Assembly (NCBI GenBank): GCA_034211175.1
Contig: JAXHUH010000221.1
Span: 1 to 31,287, forward strand
Reading direction: 5' to 3'
Source of the DNA: JAXHUH01 sp034211175
Lineage (GTDB): Bacteria; Actinomycetota; Acidimicrobiia; Acidimicrobiales; CAIXPF01
DNA length: 31,287 bases
The position numbers and the translations under genes are program-made. Under the pieces are notes generated by a model. The model saw only the letters and a program-made list of their open reading frames with translations. It was not told where the DNA came from and did no database searches. Below, one piece after another: positions 6,613 to 14,105 of this stretch. The first letter of the stretch is position 1, and each line of letters starts with the position of its first letter.

Positions 6613-8295
6613 TCAGCTCTCCGCGGTCGGCGCATGTCCCGGCCCCTCGGACCGTTCGTGGCGCTCCGGCCCCGGGTCCGAGTCCGAGTCCACCGCCCCG
6701 GCGGCCGGCGGCGGGTCGGTCGTGGTGGCGGTGTCGTCGGTGTCCGTCCCGCCGTCGGGGTCGCGGTCGCCGGGGTTGATCTCCTCGAGCTCGAGTCCCG
6801 CCGTCTCCGGGTACACGAACAGCACGAGCAGCGCCACGATCAGCGGGCCGATCGCCAGCACCGACATGGCCGCCCCGAAGTTGCCGAGGTTGTCGGACAG
6901 GACGCCGGCCGTGAGCAGCCCGACGCTCGAGCCGGCCACGCCGACGGTGACGATGGCGGCGTTGGCCCGTCCCCGGGCCCCGGTGGCGAACAGCTCGGGC
7001 CCGTAGACGCCGAGGGCGGGCACGGTCAGCGCACCGACGATGCCGCCGACGACCGACCACATCCACTGCGACCAGCCGAACGTCAGGTACATCGCCACGG
7101 TGCCGCCGACGCCGCCGACGAGGCCGAGCGCGCCGATGCGGCGGCGACCGTAGACGTCGGCGAGACGGCCGCCGACGACGACCCCGATGCCGGCGGGTGT
7201 GTTGGTGATCAGCGTGAACGCCGCGAGCTGGGAGGCGCTGAAGCCGCGCTCGGAGCGGAGGAACTCGTTCTGGAACTGCGACGCCGGCGCGGTGAACAAC
7301 GACAGGAGGAACCCCGATGCGGCGAGGAGCGCCAGACGTGACCGCATCGACGGGTCGATGCGGCGCCAGCCGCCGCGCACGACCCCGGGGACCCGGCGCT
7401 TGCGTGCCGCGGCGGTGACCTCGAAGCGGCGGCTCTCTGGCAGCGAGCGGCACAGCCACCACGCCAGCGGCGCCCACACGAGCGGGACGAGGAAGAGGAT
7501 GCGCCACGCCCACTCGCCGAGCGAGGCCAGCGGGAGCAGCCACACGACCATGCCGGAGCCGAGCGCCGCGGTCATCGACAGGATCGACGCCGTGTAGGCC
7601 CGGGAGCGCGCCGGTGCCTCCTCGGCGGCGATGATGGCGATGATGATGCCGACCCCGGTGGTCAGGCCACGGGCGATGGTCTGGGACACGCCGTACCACC
7701 ACAGCGACGGCGCGGCCGCGGTCGCCGCCGTCGCCAGACAGGCGGCGACGATCGTGATCACCAGCAGGCGCCGGCGTCCGTGGCGGTCGGCGAGTGCCGT
7801 CGCCCCGATCGAGACGAGCACGCCGATGCGGACCGCGGCGAGCGTCGCCCCCTGGGCGCTGTCGGACGCATCGAACTCGTCGGCTGCGAACGTGATGGTC
7901 TGCGACAGCAGGGTGCCCAGGTAGCCGTCGATGATGGCGAGCCCCGCCAGCAGCGACAGGACGGTGGCGGCCCGGGGAGCCAGCCGGTCGGGCGGTGCCC
8001 ACCACGGCTGGGTCGTCGCGTTGCGACGGACCCGCAGCGCCCGTCGGAACGGCAGGTGGAGGAGCCAGCGCCAGACGGGGACCGCGAGGCGGAAGTCGAT
8101 GCGCTCGGTGACCTCGAAGGTGTCGTCGCCGGTGTCGGCGACCGACAGCGAGCGCTCGTAGCGTTCGAGCGGGCCCTCGGCGGCGACCCACCGGTCCTCG
8201 CCGTCGGGCCGTTCGGCGACGACGTCCGACCGCGGGCGCCGCAGCTCGGCGAGGCCGTCGGCGTCGACCTCGTGCTGCTGGACGATCAGGCCCAT
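6613..8295 (-). CDS. MFS transporter (sugar-porter-like) with long cytosolic N-terminus
   Basis: 560 residues, predicted inner-membrane proton-coupled transporter. Twelve hydrophobic segments can be traced from about residue 109 (TVLSLLAGLAIIDGYLG). Family motifs are visible: ALADRHGRRRLL between helices 2 and 3, SLPESRRFE after helix 6, GGRLADVYGRRRIG between helices 8 and 9, and VYPETAGLELEEI after helix 12, the last typical of sugar/organic-acid porters. The substrate cannot be told. Unusual parts are about 105 cytosolic residues before helix 1, including a foldable-looking stretch (YERSLSVADTGDDTFEVTERI), and an acidic, disordered C-terminal tail. ATG 8295 is used; no clear ribosome site is seen. 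The small membrane protein lies 120 bp upstream on the same strand and the L,D-transpeptidase directly follows. Confidence 0.85.
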   Translation of the reverse strand: MGLIVQQHEVDADGLAELRRPRSDVVAERPDGEDRWVAAEGPLERYERSLSVADTGDDTFEVTERIDFRLAVPVWRWLLHLPFRRALRVRRNATTQPWWAPPDRLAPRAATVLSLLAGLAIIDGYLGTLLSQTITFAADEFDASDSAQGATLAAVRIGVLVSIGATALADRHGRRRLLVITIVAACLATAATAAAPSLWWYGVSQTIARGLTTGVGIIIAIIAAEEAPARSRAYTASILSMTAALGSGMVVWLLPLASLGEWAWRILFLVPLVWAPLAWWLCRSLPESRRFEVTAAARKRRVPGVVRGGWRRIDPSMRSRLALLAASGFLLSLFTAPASQFQNEFLRSERGFSASQLAAFTLITNTPAGIGVVVGGRLADVYGRRRIGALGLVGGVGGTVAMYLTFGWSQWMWSVVGGIVGALTVPALGVYGPELFATGARGRANAAIVTVGVAGSSVGLLTAGVLSDNLGNFGAAMSVLAIGPLIVALLVLFVYPETAGLELEEINPGDRDPDGGTDTDDTATTTDPPPAAGAVDSDSDPGPERHERSEGPGHAPTAES

Positions 8296-8362
8296 GGGCT
8301 CAGCCCGGCGCTGCCGGCCGCCGGGTACGGCATGCCCCGTGGCGCTCGGCGCCGACGCGCCC

Positions 8363-8389
8363 GGCCGAACGATCGGCCGAAGGCGTTCG
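8363..8389 (-). terminator. Possible hairpin downstream of the small membrane protein gene
   Basis: Two mutually exclusive short hairpins lie here: CGAACG/CGTTCG (8366-8389) and GGCCG/CGGCC (8363-8378). They begin 27 nt after the stop codon at 8416 (reading minus). There is no T-run, so this is weak terminator evidence. Confidence 0.25.
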
Positions 8390-8415
8390 GGATGTGGCCG
8401 TGGGGCGGGCCCGGC

Positions 8416-8619
8416 TCAACCGCGGCCGCCGCGGCCGGGATCGTCGGTCTCCTCGTCCGCGCCGAGGGCGTCCTGCTCGGCCCGGACCTGGGCCTTGGCA
8501 CGGTGGTTGGCGATCCACAGCAGCCCGGCGAAGAACGCGACCGGTGCGGCGACGAGGAGGAACTCGTCCCATCCGCCCTGGTGGGCGACGATCCGGGCCA
8601 GCGCGGCGGTCGCGGTCAT
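8416..8619 (-). CDS. 67-residue single-pass membrane protein
   Basis: Starts with ATG overlapping the stop of the upstream polytopic membrane protein (ATGA, 8616-8619), which implies translational coupling and a joint function. Residues 1-18 hold a His-Gln-Gly-Gly-Trp-Asp-Glu motif. One transmembrane helix follows (FLLVAAPVAFFAGLLWIA), then a basic and finally acidic cytosolic tail (about 35 residues). Small proteins with a GGWDE-type motif before a single helix seem familiar to me from actinobacterial membrane-gene neighbourhoods, but I cannot name a function. The overlap and continuous codon bias argue that it is real despite its size. Confidence 0.7.
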   Translation of the reverse strand: MTATAALARIVAHQGGWDEFLLVAAPVAFFAGLLWIANHRAKAQVRAEQDALGADEETDDPGRGGRG

Positions 8620-9995
8620 GGGTGGAGGTTCAACCACAGGATGGTGCCCACGGTACCGGCGGCCGCCACCATGAGCGGCCAGTCGAGGGCGTCGGCGCGG
8701 CGGCGCACGGCGGCGAGGCCCGCGGCGACCCCGGCGACGCCGCCGCCGATGATGGCGACGGGCTCGAGCCAGGCGACGACGGCGTTGGCGGTCAGGTCGA
8801 CCGGGCGCCAGGTGATCGTCCCGAACGTGTCCCAGCCCTGGTCGAACGGGTCGGACAGCAGTGCGAGCACGTTCTGCGCCGCGGTCAGGCCCGGCGGCAG
8901 CAGGCCGCCGATGATCATGCCGGCGGCGAGGGCGCCGAGGAGGTCGCCGAGCAGTGCCCGATCGCCGCGACGGAACCGGGTGGTGGCCGCCGCGGTCACG
9001 AAGTGGACGAGGACGACGAGCGCACACGCCCACACGAGGCCGAACGTGCGCATCCCGATCAGCGACCAGTCGCGCAGGGGCCGCTCGATCTCGATCCACC
9101 ACGGGGTGACGGCGACGAGCCGGAACACGAGCACCCCGATCATGATCTCGAGCACGCGGTTCGCCCGCGGCGCCGTCGCCGGGTCCTGCGGGTCGCCGCG
9201 CCGGGCCGGTGAGACGCCGGCGACGAGGCCGTCGGCGCGGCCCCGCAGCAGCGCCTGGCGGCCGATCGTGTCGAGCAGGAGCCGGAACGGGTCCCTCGCC
9301 GACACCCACGCCCGGCCCCGTAGGCGCCCGGCGACCACACCCCACACCACCCACGATGCGAGCCACACGGCGATGAGGCGGGCGGTGAGGGCGCCGACGT
9401 AGCACGACGGGACCCACCAGAAGGCGAAGAACGCCAGCCCGGGGAAGGCACCGATGCCCCGCCGTTCGGCCCCGATCACGTCGTCTCGGTCCCGGTCGTG
9501 ATCGACCGACGCCCGGGCGGCATCGGCGTCCGCCGAGTGCGCGCCGCTCTCCGTTCCGACGGCGGCGCCGACAGAACGCCGCCCGGGTTGGGTCGCCGGT
9601 GCACCGACGAGCGCGGCCAGCGACTCGATCGGGTCGATGCGGCGCCATGCGTCGCCGACGACCAGCACCGCGACCGTGGCGCCCAGCGGCACCAGCCAGC
9701 TCAGGTAGTAGACGACGTTGGCGGTCGCCCGCTCCGGGCCCCGGAAGCCGATCACCAGCGTCGCGGCGAGGGCGACGACGGCGGCGCCACCGAGGACCGA
9801 CCAGGTGGTGGTCATCACGGCCCGGGGTACGCCGAGGCGCCAGCCGTCGCGTCGCACGGGTGGCGTGGCCCGTAGGGTGAGGTAGGTCAACGCCACGAAC
9901 GCCGGGCCCGCGACGACCACGGTCCACCACGGGACGCCCAGCAGGCCGCCGTGGGCGGCGTGGGCGACGAGCGGGAACACGCGGTTGGGGACCAC
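8616..9995 (-). CDS. Polytopic membrane protein, distantly like 'fenitrothion hydrolase' (FedA-like) membrane proteins
   Basis: 459 residues from GTG 9995, with about ten or more hydrophobic helices interrupted by a charged Ala/Asp loop near the middle. The start is chosen because TAGCCT lies seven nt upstream; ATG 10031 would run through that box. The N-terminal AHAAHGG followed by a Trp-Trp-containing first helix, and the C-terminal LSDPFDQGWDTFGT followed by two helices, resemble the actinobacterial family annotated as fenitrothion hydrolase (FedA-like integral membrane proteins). That name comes from a single reported activity and should not be taken as the role here. There is no recognisable soluble catalytic domain. 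The next gene overlaps by 4 bp and encodes a small membrane partner. The family link is from memory and tentative; the membrane topology is clear. Confidence 0.65.
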   Translation of the reverse strand: MVPNRVFPLVAHAAHGGLLGVPWWTVVVAGPAFVALTYLTLRATPPVRRDGWRLGVPRAVMTTTWSVLGGAAVVALAATLVIGFRGPERATANVVYYLSWLVPLGATVAVLVVGDAWRRIDPIESLAALVGAPATQPGRRSVGAAVGTESGAHSADADAARASVDHDRDRDDVIGAERRGIGAFPGLAFFAFWWVPSCYVGALTARLIAVWLASWVVWGVVAGRLRGRAWVSARDPFRLLLDTIGRQALLRGRADGLVAGVSPARRGDPQDPATAPRANRVLEIMIGVLVFRLVAVTPWWIEIERPLRDWSLIGMRTFGLVWACALVVLVHFVTAAATTRFRRGDRALLGDLLGALAAGMIIGGLLPPGLTAAQNVLALLSDPFDQGWDTFGTITWRPVDLTANAVVAWLEPVAIIGGGVAGVAAGLAAVRRRADALDWPLMVAAAGTVGTILWLNLHP

Positions 9996-10002
9996 GTCGG
10001 GA

Positions 10003-10008
10003 AGGCTA
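10003..10008 (-). promoter_or_regulatory. -10 box TAGCCT before a leaderless start
   Basis: On the minus strand TAGCCT is followed by seven nt and then GTG 9995. This decides the start against ATG 10031. Confidence 0.45.
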
Positions 10009-10127
10009 CGCCTTCGATGGTTGTTGACCATGTCGAGCGGTGTCCCGATCGGTGATCGACCGGGACCGCCGTCCGATCGACACGGCGCGAGGCGCTGTGC
10101 CAGCATGCGGCCCTCGAGGGGAGCGGA

Positions 10128-10394
10128 GTGCGCGACAAGGTCGAAGTGGTCATCGAGGCGGTCCGGCCGGCCATCCAGGCCGACCAGGGCGACATCACGC
10201 TGCACGACGTCGACGAGGAGACGGGCGTCGTGACGGTCGAGCTGACCGGTGCGTGCGTGGCGTGTCCCGCGTCGACGGTCACGCTCAAGGCCGGCCTCGA
10301 GCGCATCCTGAAGGACCGGGTCGACGGTGTCACCGAGGTCGTCAACATCGGCGAGACGCTCGAGGACATCGGGGGCACCGCGGTCTCGCTCTGA
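10128..10394 (+). CDS. Nfu/NifU-C domain iron-sulfur scaffold or carrier protein
   Basis: 88 residues, essentially a single NifU C-terminal domain. The two Cys of the conserved CxxC (Cys43 and Cys46 in TGACVACPAS) would bind a bridging Fe-S cluster between two subunits and pass it to target apoproteins in the cytosol. The downstream segment TVTLKAGLERILKDRV matches the family helix. GTG 10128 is preceded by GAGGGGAG, one of the few good ribosome-binding sites in the window. It lacks the A-type domain found in E. coli NfuA, so it is the short form common in actinobacteria. The MeaB-type GTPase gene begins one nt after its stop codon, so the two form an operon. Confidence 0.9.
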   Translation: MRDKVEVVIEAVRPAIQADQGDITLHDVDEETGVVTVELTGACVACPASTVTLKAGLERILKDRVDGVTEVVNIGETLEDIGGTAVSL

Positions 10395-10395
10395 C

Positions 10396-11358
10396 GTGCC
10401 GCTCCCGCGCGACCCAGCGCTGCTGCTCGACGCCGCCCGGGACGGCAATCGTGGCGCGCTCGCCCGGCTGCTGAGCGGGGTCGAGCGCGGCGGGGACCGG
10501 GCCCGCGAGATCGGCCGCCTCGCCCACCCCCACGGTGGCGGGACGTACACGATCGGCATCACCGGCGCCCCCGGGGCCGGCAAGTCGACGCTCACGAGCG
10601 CGTTGCTGCGGGCCATCCGCTCCGCCTCCGAACAGGTCGCCGTGCTCGCCATCGACCCGTCCTCGCCGTTCTCCGGCGGCGCCATCCTCGGCGACCGGGT
10701 GCGCATGCAGGACCACGCGCTGGACGAGGGCGTGTTCATCCGGTCCATGGCGACGCGGGGCCACCTGGGCGGCCTCGCCCTCGCCGCGCCCGAGGCCATC
10801 CGGGTGCTCGACGCCGTCGGGTTCCCGCTCGTGCTCGCCGAGACCGTCGGCGTCGGCCAGGTCGAGGTCGAGATCGCCGGCGCGGCCGACACCACCGTCG
10901 TGGTCGTGAACCCGGGCTGGGGCGACGGCGTCCAGGCCAACAAGGCCGGGCTGTTGGAGATCGCCGACGTGTTCGTGATCAACAAGGCCGACCGCCCCGG
11001 CGTCGAGCAGACCCGCCGTGACCTCGAGCTGATGCTCGAGCTGTCCGACATCGGCGAGTGGCGGCCACCGATCGTGCCCACCGTCGCCTCCGACGAGGTC
11101 GGTGGGGGCGAGGGTGTCGAGAGCCTGTGGAAGGTCATCGGCGAGCACCGCGCGTACCTCGAGTCCTCCGGCGTGCTCGTCGAACGGCGTGCCGCCCGCC
11201 AGGACGACGAGCTGCGCCGGATCGTTGCCGAGCGGCTCCGCGAGCGCACCGAGGCCGTGTACACGAGCGACCGCTTCGTCGAGCTCCTCGCCGCCGTCGT
11301 CGGCCGCGAGCTCGATCCTTACGTCGCCGCCGAGCAGGTCCTCGACGAGCTCGGCTGA
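10396..11358 (+). CDS. meaB: MeaB/ArgK-type G3E GTPase (methylmalonyl-CoA mutase chaperone)
   Basis: 320 residues, the usual family length. Walker A GAPGAGKST begins near residue 57, and the conserved DPSSPFSGGAILGDRVRM segment follows. The switch/Walker B region (ETVGVGQVEVEIA, DTTVVVVNPGWGD) and the NKAD guanine-specificity motif are intact, and a helical C-terminal dimerisation part follows. MeaB protects and reloads the adenosylcobalamin enzymes methylmalonyl-CoA mutase or isobutyryl-CoA mutase, using GTP to gate cofactor delivery. GTG 10396 starts one nt after the Nfu stop; a longer upstream frame would overlap Nfu and is rejected. No mutase subunit gene is in the window, so the client is inferred from the family. 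Confidence 0.88.
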   Translation: MPLPRDPALLLDAARDGNRGALARLLSGVERGGDRAREIGRLAHPHGGGTYTIGITGAPGAGKSTLTSALLRAIRSASEQVAVLAIDPSSPFSGGAILGDRVRMQDHALDEGVFIRSMATRGHLGGLALAAPEAIRVLDAVGFPLVLAETVGVGQVEVEIAGAADTTVVVVNPGWGDGVQANKAGLLEIADVFVINKADRPGVEQTRRDLELMLELSDIGEWRPPIVPTVASDEVGGGEGVESLWKVIGEHRAYLESSGVLVERRAARQDDELRRIVAERLRERTEAVYTSDRFVELLAAVVGRELDPYVAAEQVLDELG

Positions 11359-11580
11359 CCCGACCGCTCCCGCCGGGGGCCGCGGGTTCGCCGTGCGCGG
11401 CGCCGGCGTGGACCGTGCCGCCCGCGCCGCGACGCTCCCGCCCGATGCCTTCGCGACGCGTCGCCACCGCTGGTGATCTCTGTTCAGCCGGTGCCCGCCG
11501 TGGTCGAACTCGCCCACGACCGTCTCCTGCCTCCGTCAGGTGGCGGGCGCGGTCGAGACCAGGACGACGCGGGAGCGACG

Positions 11581-12072
11581 ATGGCGGACCCTCGGGCATC
11601 GGGCGGGCGGCGCAACGGCGCCGCCGCGCGCGCCCACGGGCTCCCGCCGAGCGAGGCGGCCGAGTCGGCGGCCCACCGGGCGGCGGACGTGATCGCGGCC
11701 GGGTTGTGCGTGCTCGGGGCCATCAGCCCGCTCGCGCTCGCCTACGGCCTGGTCGCCTGGCAGGCGGGCATGACCGTCGGTCTCGGGGTCCTGCTCGGCG
11801 TCGCCGCCGTCCTCACCGCCGGGTTGCTCGTGGTGCTCCTGTGGCCCCGCCGCCGGAGCGTCCTGCCGGTCGACCTGGCGTTCCGATGTCCCCACTGCCA
11901 CCGGCCGGCCGCCGTGGCACCGAGGTTCCGTTCACTTGACGGTTTGGAAAGTCGGGTAGATACTTTCCGACATGGAAAGCGAACTGGGGCGCGAACCCGG
12001 CAGCGAGAAGGGAAGCAGGACGGCCGCGACGCCGGAGAGCAGCGGCAGCGACGGCCCCCCTCCCGCCACTGA
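11581..12072 (+). CDS. Small membrane protein with C-terminal CxxC, function unknown
   Basis: 163 residues from ATG 11581, which has GGGAG five nt upstream; a longer frame from GTG 11473 lacks such support. Two hydrophobic helices (VIAAGLCVLGAISPLALAYG and VLLGVAAVLTAGLLVVLLW) are followed by a cytosolic CPHCHRP motif that could bind zinc. The last 60 or so residues are basic and low-complexity. They run through the promoter/operator of the next gene and 101 bp into its coding region, which is unusual. Either the protein truly ends in this tail, or a frame error hides a stop just after the CxxC part (TGA at 11937 in another frame). The membrane part looks real by codon bias. Confidence 0.5.
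   Translation: MADPRASGGRRNGAAARAHGLPPSEAAESAAHRAADVIAAGLCVLGAISPLALAYGLVAWQAGMTVGLGVLLGVAAVLTAGLLVVLLWPRRRSVLPVDLAFRCPHCHRPAAVAPRFRSLDGLESRVDTFRHGKRTGARTRQREGKQDGRDAGEQRQRRPPSRH
11936..11978 (+). promoter_or_regulatory. Leaderless promoter overlapped by GGAAAGT-N9-ACTTTCC operator
   Basis: TTGACG (11936-11941), a 17-bp spacer and GATACT (11959-11964) form the best vegetative promoter in the window. The -10 ends seven nt before ATG 11972, so the transcript is probably leaderless. A perfect inverted repeat, GGAAAGT (11946-11952) and ACTTTCC (11962-11968), overlaps the spacer and -10. A second overlapping dyad, TTTCC-N5-GGAAA (11964-11978), reaches into the start codon. A protein bound here would block RNA polymerase. 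The natural candidate is the winged-helix protein encoded second in the operon. Confidence 0.75.
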
Positions 12073-12568
12073 ACCGGGCGGGCGCGGCGTGGACGACGCC
12101 GGCGTGGGCCGCGCCGCCGACGACCTGCGGGCCGTGGGCCTCTCGGCCGCCCGGGTGTGGGCCGACTATCCGCCGACGCCGTGGTGGTGGTGGCCCGCCT
12201 TCGCCGCCCTGTGGGCCGGGTTCGTCGTTGCGGCCACCCGGGCCGTCGAGCTGTCGAACGTGTGGTTGTTCGATGCCGCAGCCGTCGTGCTCGCCGTCGG
12301 CGAGCTCGCGCTCCTGTACCACCACCGCCGGGTGCGGGGCGCCTGGCCCCGCCTGGCGACGATGCCCCCCGAGATCCGCACGCTCGTCGGCCGCCAGTTC
12401 GTCCTGACGGCGGGCGTCGCCGTGGTCGTCGTCCTGCTGTGCCTCGCCGGGTGGTCGCTGGTCGCGGCCGGGCTGACCTTCGCCTACCTGGCCCTCGGCG
12501 GCGGCATCGTCTACGAGCGTGCCTACCGTCGGGCCGCGGACGCCGCGGTCGCGCGGGTATCGGTGTGA
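11972..12568 (+). CDS. Four-helix membrane protein paired with a winged-helix regulator
   Basis: 198 residues. About 65 hydrophilic, Glu/Gly/Pro-rich residues precede a Trp-rich segment (PPTPWWWWPAF) and four transmembrane helices arranged as two pairs. A basic loop separates the pairs (YHHRRVRGAWPRLATMPPEI) and a short basic tail ends the protein. No enzymatic motif is seen. The ATG lies seven nt after the -10 box, so it is almost certainly read as a leaderless message under the GGAAAGT/ACTTTCC operator. Its stop overlaps the regulator start (GTGA). Such two-gene units, a membrane protein plus a PF13601-type winged helix, seem familiar to me from other actinobacteria, but I know of no established function; the membrane partner could transport or sense whatever the regulator answers to. 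Confidence 0.8.
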   Translation: MESELGREPGSEKGSRTAATPESSGSDGPPPATEPGGRGVDDAGVGRAADDLRAVGLSAARVWADYPPTPWWWWPAFAALWAGFVVAATRAVELSNVWLFDAAAVVLAVGELALLYHHRRVRGAWPRLATMPPEIRTLVGRQFVLTAGVAVVVVLLCLAGWSLVAAGLTFAYLALGGGIVYERAYRRAADAAVARVSV

Positions 12569-12915
12569 GCCTCCACGACCTCGACCCGGTCATCCACGCG
12601 CCGAAGCGGCTCGCGGCGATGGCCGTGCTCGCCGCCACCGACAGCGTCGACTTCTCGTTCCTGCGCGACCACCTCGGGGTCAGCGACTCCGACCTGTCGA
12701 AGCAGATGAGCGCCCTGGCCGACGCCGGCTACGTGAAGATCGTCAAGACCGGCGCGGGCCGGAACCGCTCGACGTCCTACCGGATGACCCGCGAGGGCCG
12801 GGGCGCGTTCGACCACCACGTCGCGACCCTCCAGGCCATCGTCGCCGCGGACGCGGGCCCGGCCGGCACGTCAGGGGCGGTGGCTGCGTCCTCGTCGGGG
12901 TCGGGTCCCGAGTGA
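12565..12915 (+). CDS. Winged-helix transcriptional regulator (HTH_34, PF13601-like)
   Basis: 116 residues. Residues 5-90 form a winged helix: LDPVIHAPKRLAAMAVL opening helix, FLRDHLGVSDSDLSKQM as helix-turn-helix, then a wing with a basic turn (KTGAGRNRSTSYRMT) and the closing EGRGAFDHHVATLQAI. This matches the MarR/ArsR-like PF13601 family. No cysteine or metal-binding cluster is seen, so sensing is not obviously metal- or redox-based. It starts at GTG 12565, overlapping the membrane protein stop by 4 bp, and is therefore coupled to it. I infer that it represses its own operon through the perfect dyad at 11946-11968. The Ala/Ser/Gly-rich tail after residue 95 looks disordered. Confidence 0.85.
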   Translation: MSLHDLDPVIHAPKRLAAMAVLAATDSVDFSFLRDHLGVSDSDLSKQMSALADAGYVKIVKTGAGRNRSTSYRMTREGRGAFDHHVATLQAIVAADAGPAGTSGAVAASSSGSGPE

Positions 12916-12998
12916 CGAACGGCGTGTGGACGGCCGACGCCTCGGCCGCGACCATGCACCGCCGGACCCCGCCGTCACCCCTGGAGCCACGTTCCGCC

Positions 12999-14057
12999 AT
13001 GCCCGCGCTCGAGCTCGCCGACATCCCCGTGCAACGCCTGGACGAGCCGGAGATCGTCGATCGCCTGGTCGAGGCGTCGTCGACCGTCGGGTTCGTCCAG
13101 CTCGTCGGCTTCGAGGACCCGTCGATCTTCGACGACGCGTTCGCGTTGAGCCGCGACTTCTTCTCCCTGCCCGATGCCGACAAGGAGCGCCTCGCCACCC
13201 GGACCTGGCGCCCGGAGAACGAGAACGTCTACCGCGGGTACTTCCCGGCGATCGAGGGCGCCCACGCCTACAAGGAGGGCTTCGAGATCGGCAACCCCGA
13301 CTTCGAGCCGCCGGTCGAGGGCCACCCGCTCTTCGAGGCCAACCCCTACCCGGCGGCGCTCGGCCCACCGTGGCGGCGTTCGCTCGACCGCTACGCCCGG
13401 GAGATGCACCGACTCGGCCGGCGCGTCCTGGCCGCCTTCGAGCAGGGGTTCGAGCTCCCGGCGGGCAAGCTCACCGGCCGCTTCGCCAACAGCATGTCGA
13501 CGCTGCGCATGATCCACTACCCCCAGGGTGCGGATCCCGACCCCGCTCGAGCGGCGGAGAGCGGGGGACACGCCCGAGCGGCGGAGAGCGGGGGACACGC
13601 CCGAGCGGCGGAGAGCGGGGGGCACGCCCGAGCGGCGGAGAGCGGGGAGCCCGGCCCGGCCCGGTTCGCCACGCCCGAGCACGTCGACTCCGGCATCCTG
13701 ACCCTGCTGCTCCAGGACGACACCGGCGGCCTCCAGGTGAAGGGCCCCGACGGGGCGTGGCTCGACGTGGTGCCCCGGGAGAACACGCTGGTGATGAACC
13801 TCGGCGCCCTGCTCGAGACCCTGACCGGTGGGCGCCTCAAGGCGACCGAGCATCGGGTCCTGCTGCCCGGGCGGAGCCGCTACTCGATGCCGTTCTTCTT
13901 CGAGCCGTCGCCCGACGCGGCGATGACCGACCTGTTCACCGGCCGCAACGACGTCGGTGTCCCGGACTACGAGCACTACCTGGTCGAGCAGATGAAGGTG
14001 TTCGTCGAGTACCGCGACCTGGTCGAGCGGCTGCGCGCCGGTGAGGTGAACGCCTGA
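12999..14057 (+). CDS. Isopenicillin-N-synthase-like Fe(II) dioxygenase with a 9-residue repeat insertion
   Basis: 352 residues. The N-terminal DIOX_N part (VQLVGFEDPSIFDDAF, FFSLPDADKERLA) is followed by the jelly-roll 2OG-FeII_Oxy domain. The iron ligands are His228, Asp230 (EHVDSG) and His285 (TEHRV). The RxS 2-oxoglutarate motif is Arg294-Ser296 (SRYS). The family catalyses hydroxylation, desaturation or ring closure; the substrate is unknown. Between HYPQ and the iron-binding strand lies an in-frame tandem repeat of ARAAESGGH units that normal family members lack. ATG 12999 is preferred because family-like sequence begins there. GTG 12912, which overlaps the regulator stop (GTGA), is in frame and would add 29 residues of poor character, but would couple the gene to the upstream operon. 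Confidence 0.85.
   Translation: MPALELADIPVQRLDEPEIVDRLVEASSTVGFVQLVGFEDPSIFDDAFALSRDFFSLPDADKERLATRTWRPENENVYRGYFPAIEGAHAYKEGFEIGNPDFEPPVEGHPLFEANPYPAALGPPWRRSLDRYAREMHRLGRRVLAAFEQGFELPAGKLTGRFANSMSTLRMIHYPQGADPDPARAAESGGHARAAESGGHARAAESGGHARAAESGEPGPARFATPEHVDSGILTLLLQDDTGGLQVKGPDGAWLDVVPRENTLVMNLGALLETLTGGRLKATEHRVLLPGRSRYSMPFFFEPSPDAAMTDLFTGRNDVGVPDYEHYLVEQMKVFVEYRDLVERLRAGEVNA
13548..13649 (+). repeat. 27-bp coding minisatellite, three full copies and a partial fourth
   Basis: Units start at 13548, 13575, 13602 and 13629 (begins CGAGCGGCGGAGAGC). Units 1 and 2 are identical, unit 3 differs at one base, and unit 4 diverges after about 19 bases. Because 27 is a multiple of three the frame is kept, and each unit encodes RAAESGGHA. 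Near-identity between units points to recent expansion by slippage or unequal exchange. Confidence 0.95.
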
Positions 14058-14105
14058 TCCCGGCCCGGCGTGGACGGCGGCCGTGCACACCGCGACGATG
14101 GCCCG

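Noticed and set aside
6596..8191. Long minus-strand frame continuous with the L,D-transpeptidase
   Set aside because: It is an Arg/Pro/Gly-rich shadow of the MFS gene in another frame; the lipobox and TAGCGT box set the real start at 6595.
9996..11264. Upstream extension of the polytopic membrane protein on the minus strand
   Set aside because: It would overlap the Nfu and MeaB genes on the other strand and has shadow composition; the leaderless box places the start at 9995.
13548..13649. CRISPR-like repeat array
   Set aside because: The 27-bp units are directly adjacent with no spacers, keep the reading frame and lie inside a gene.
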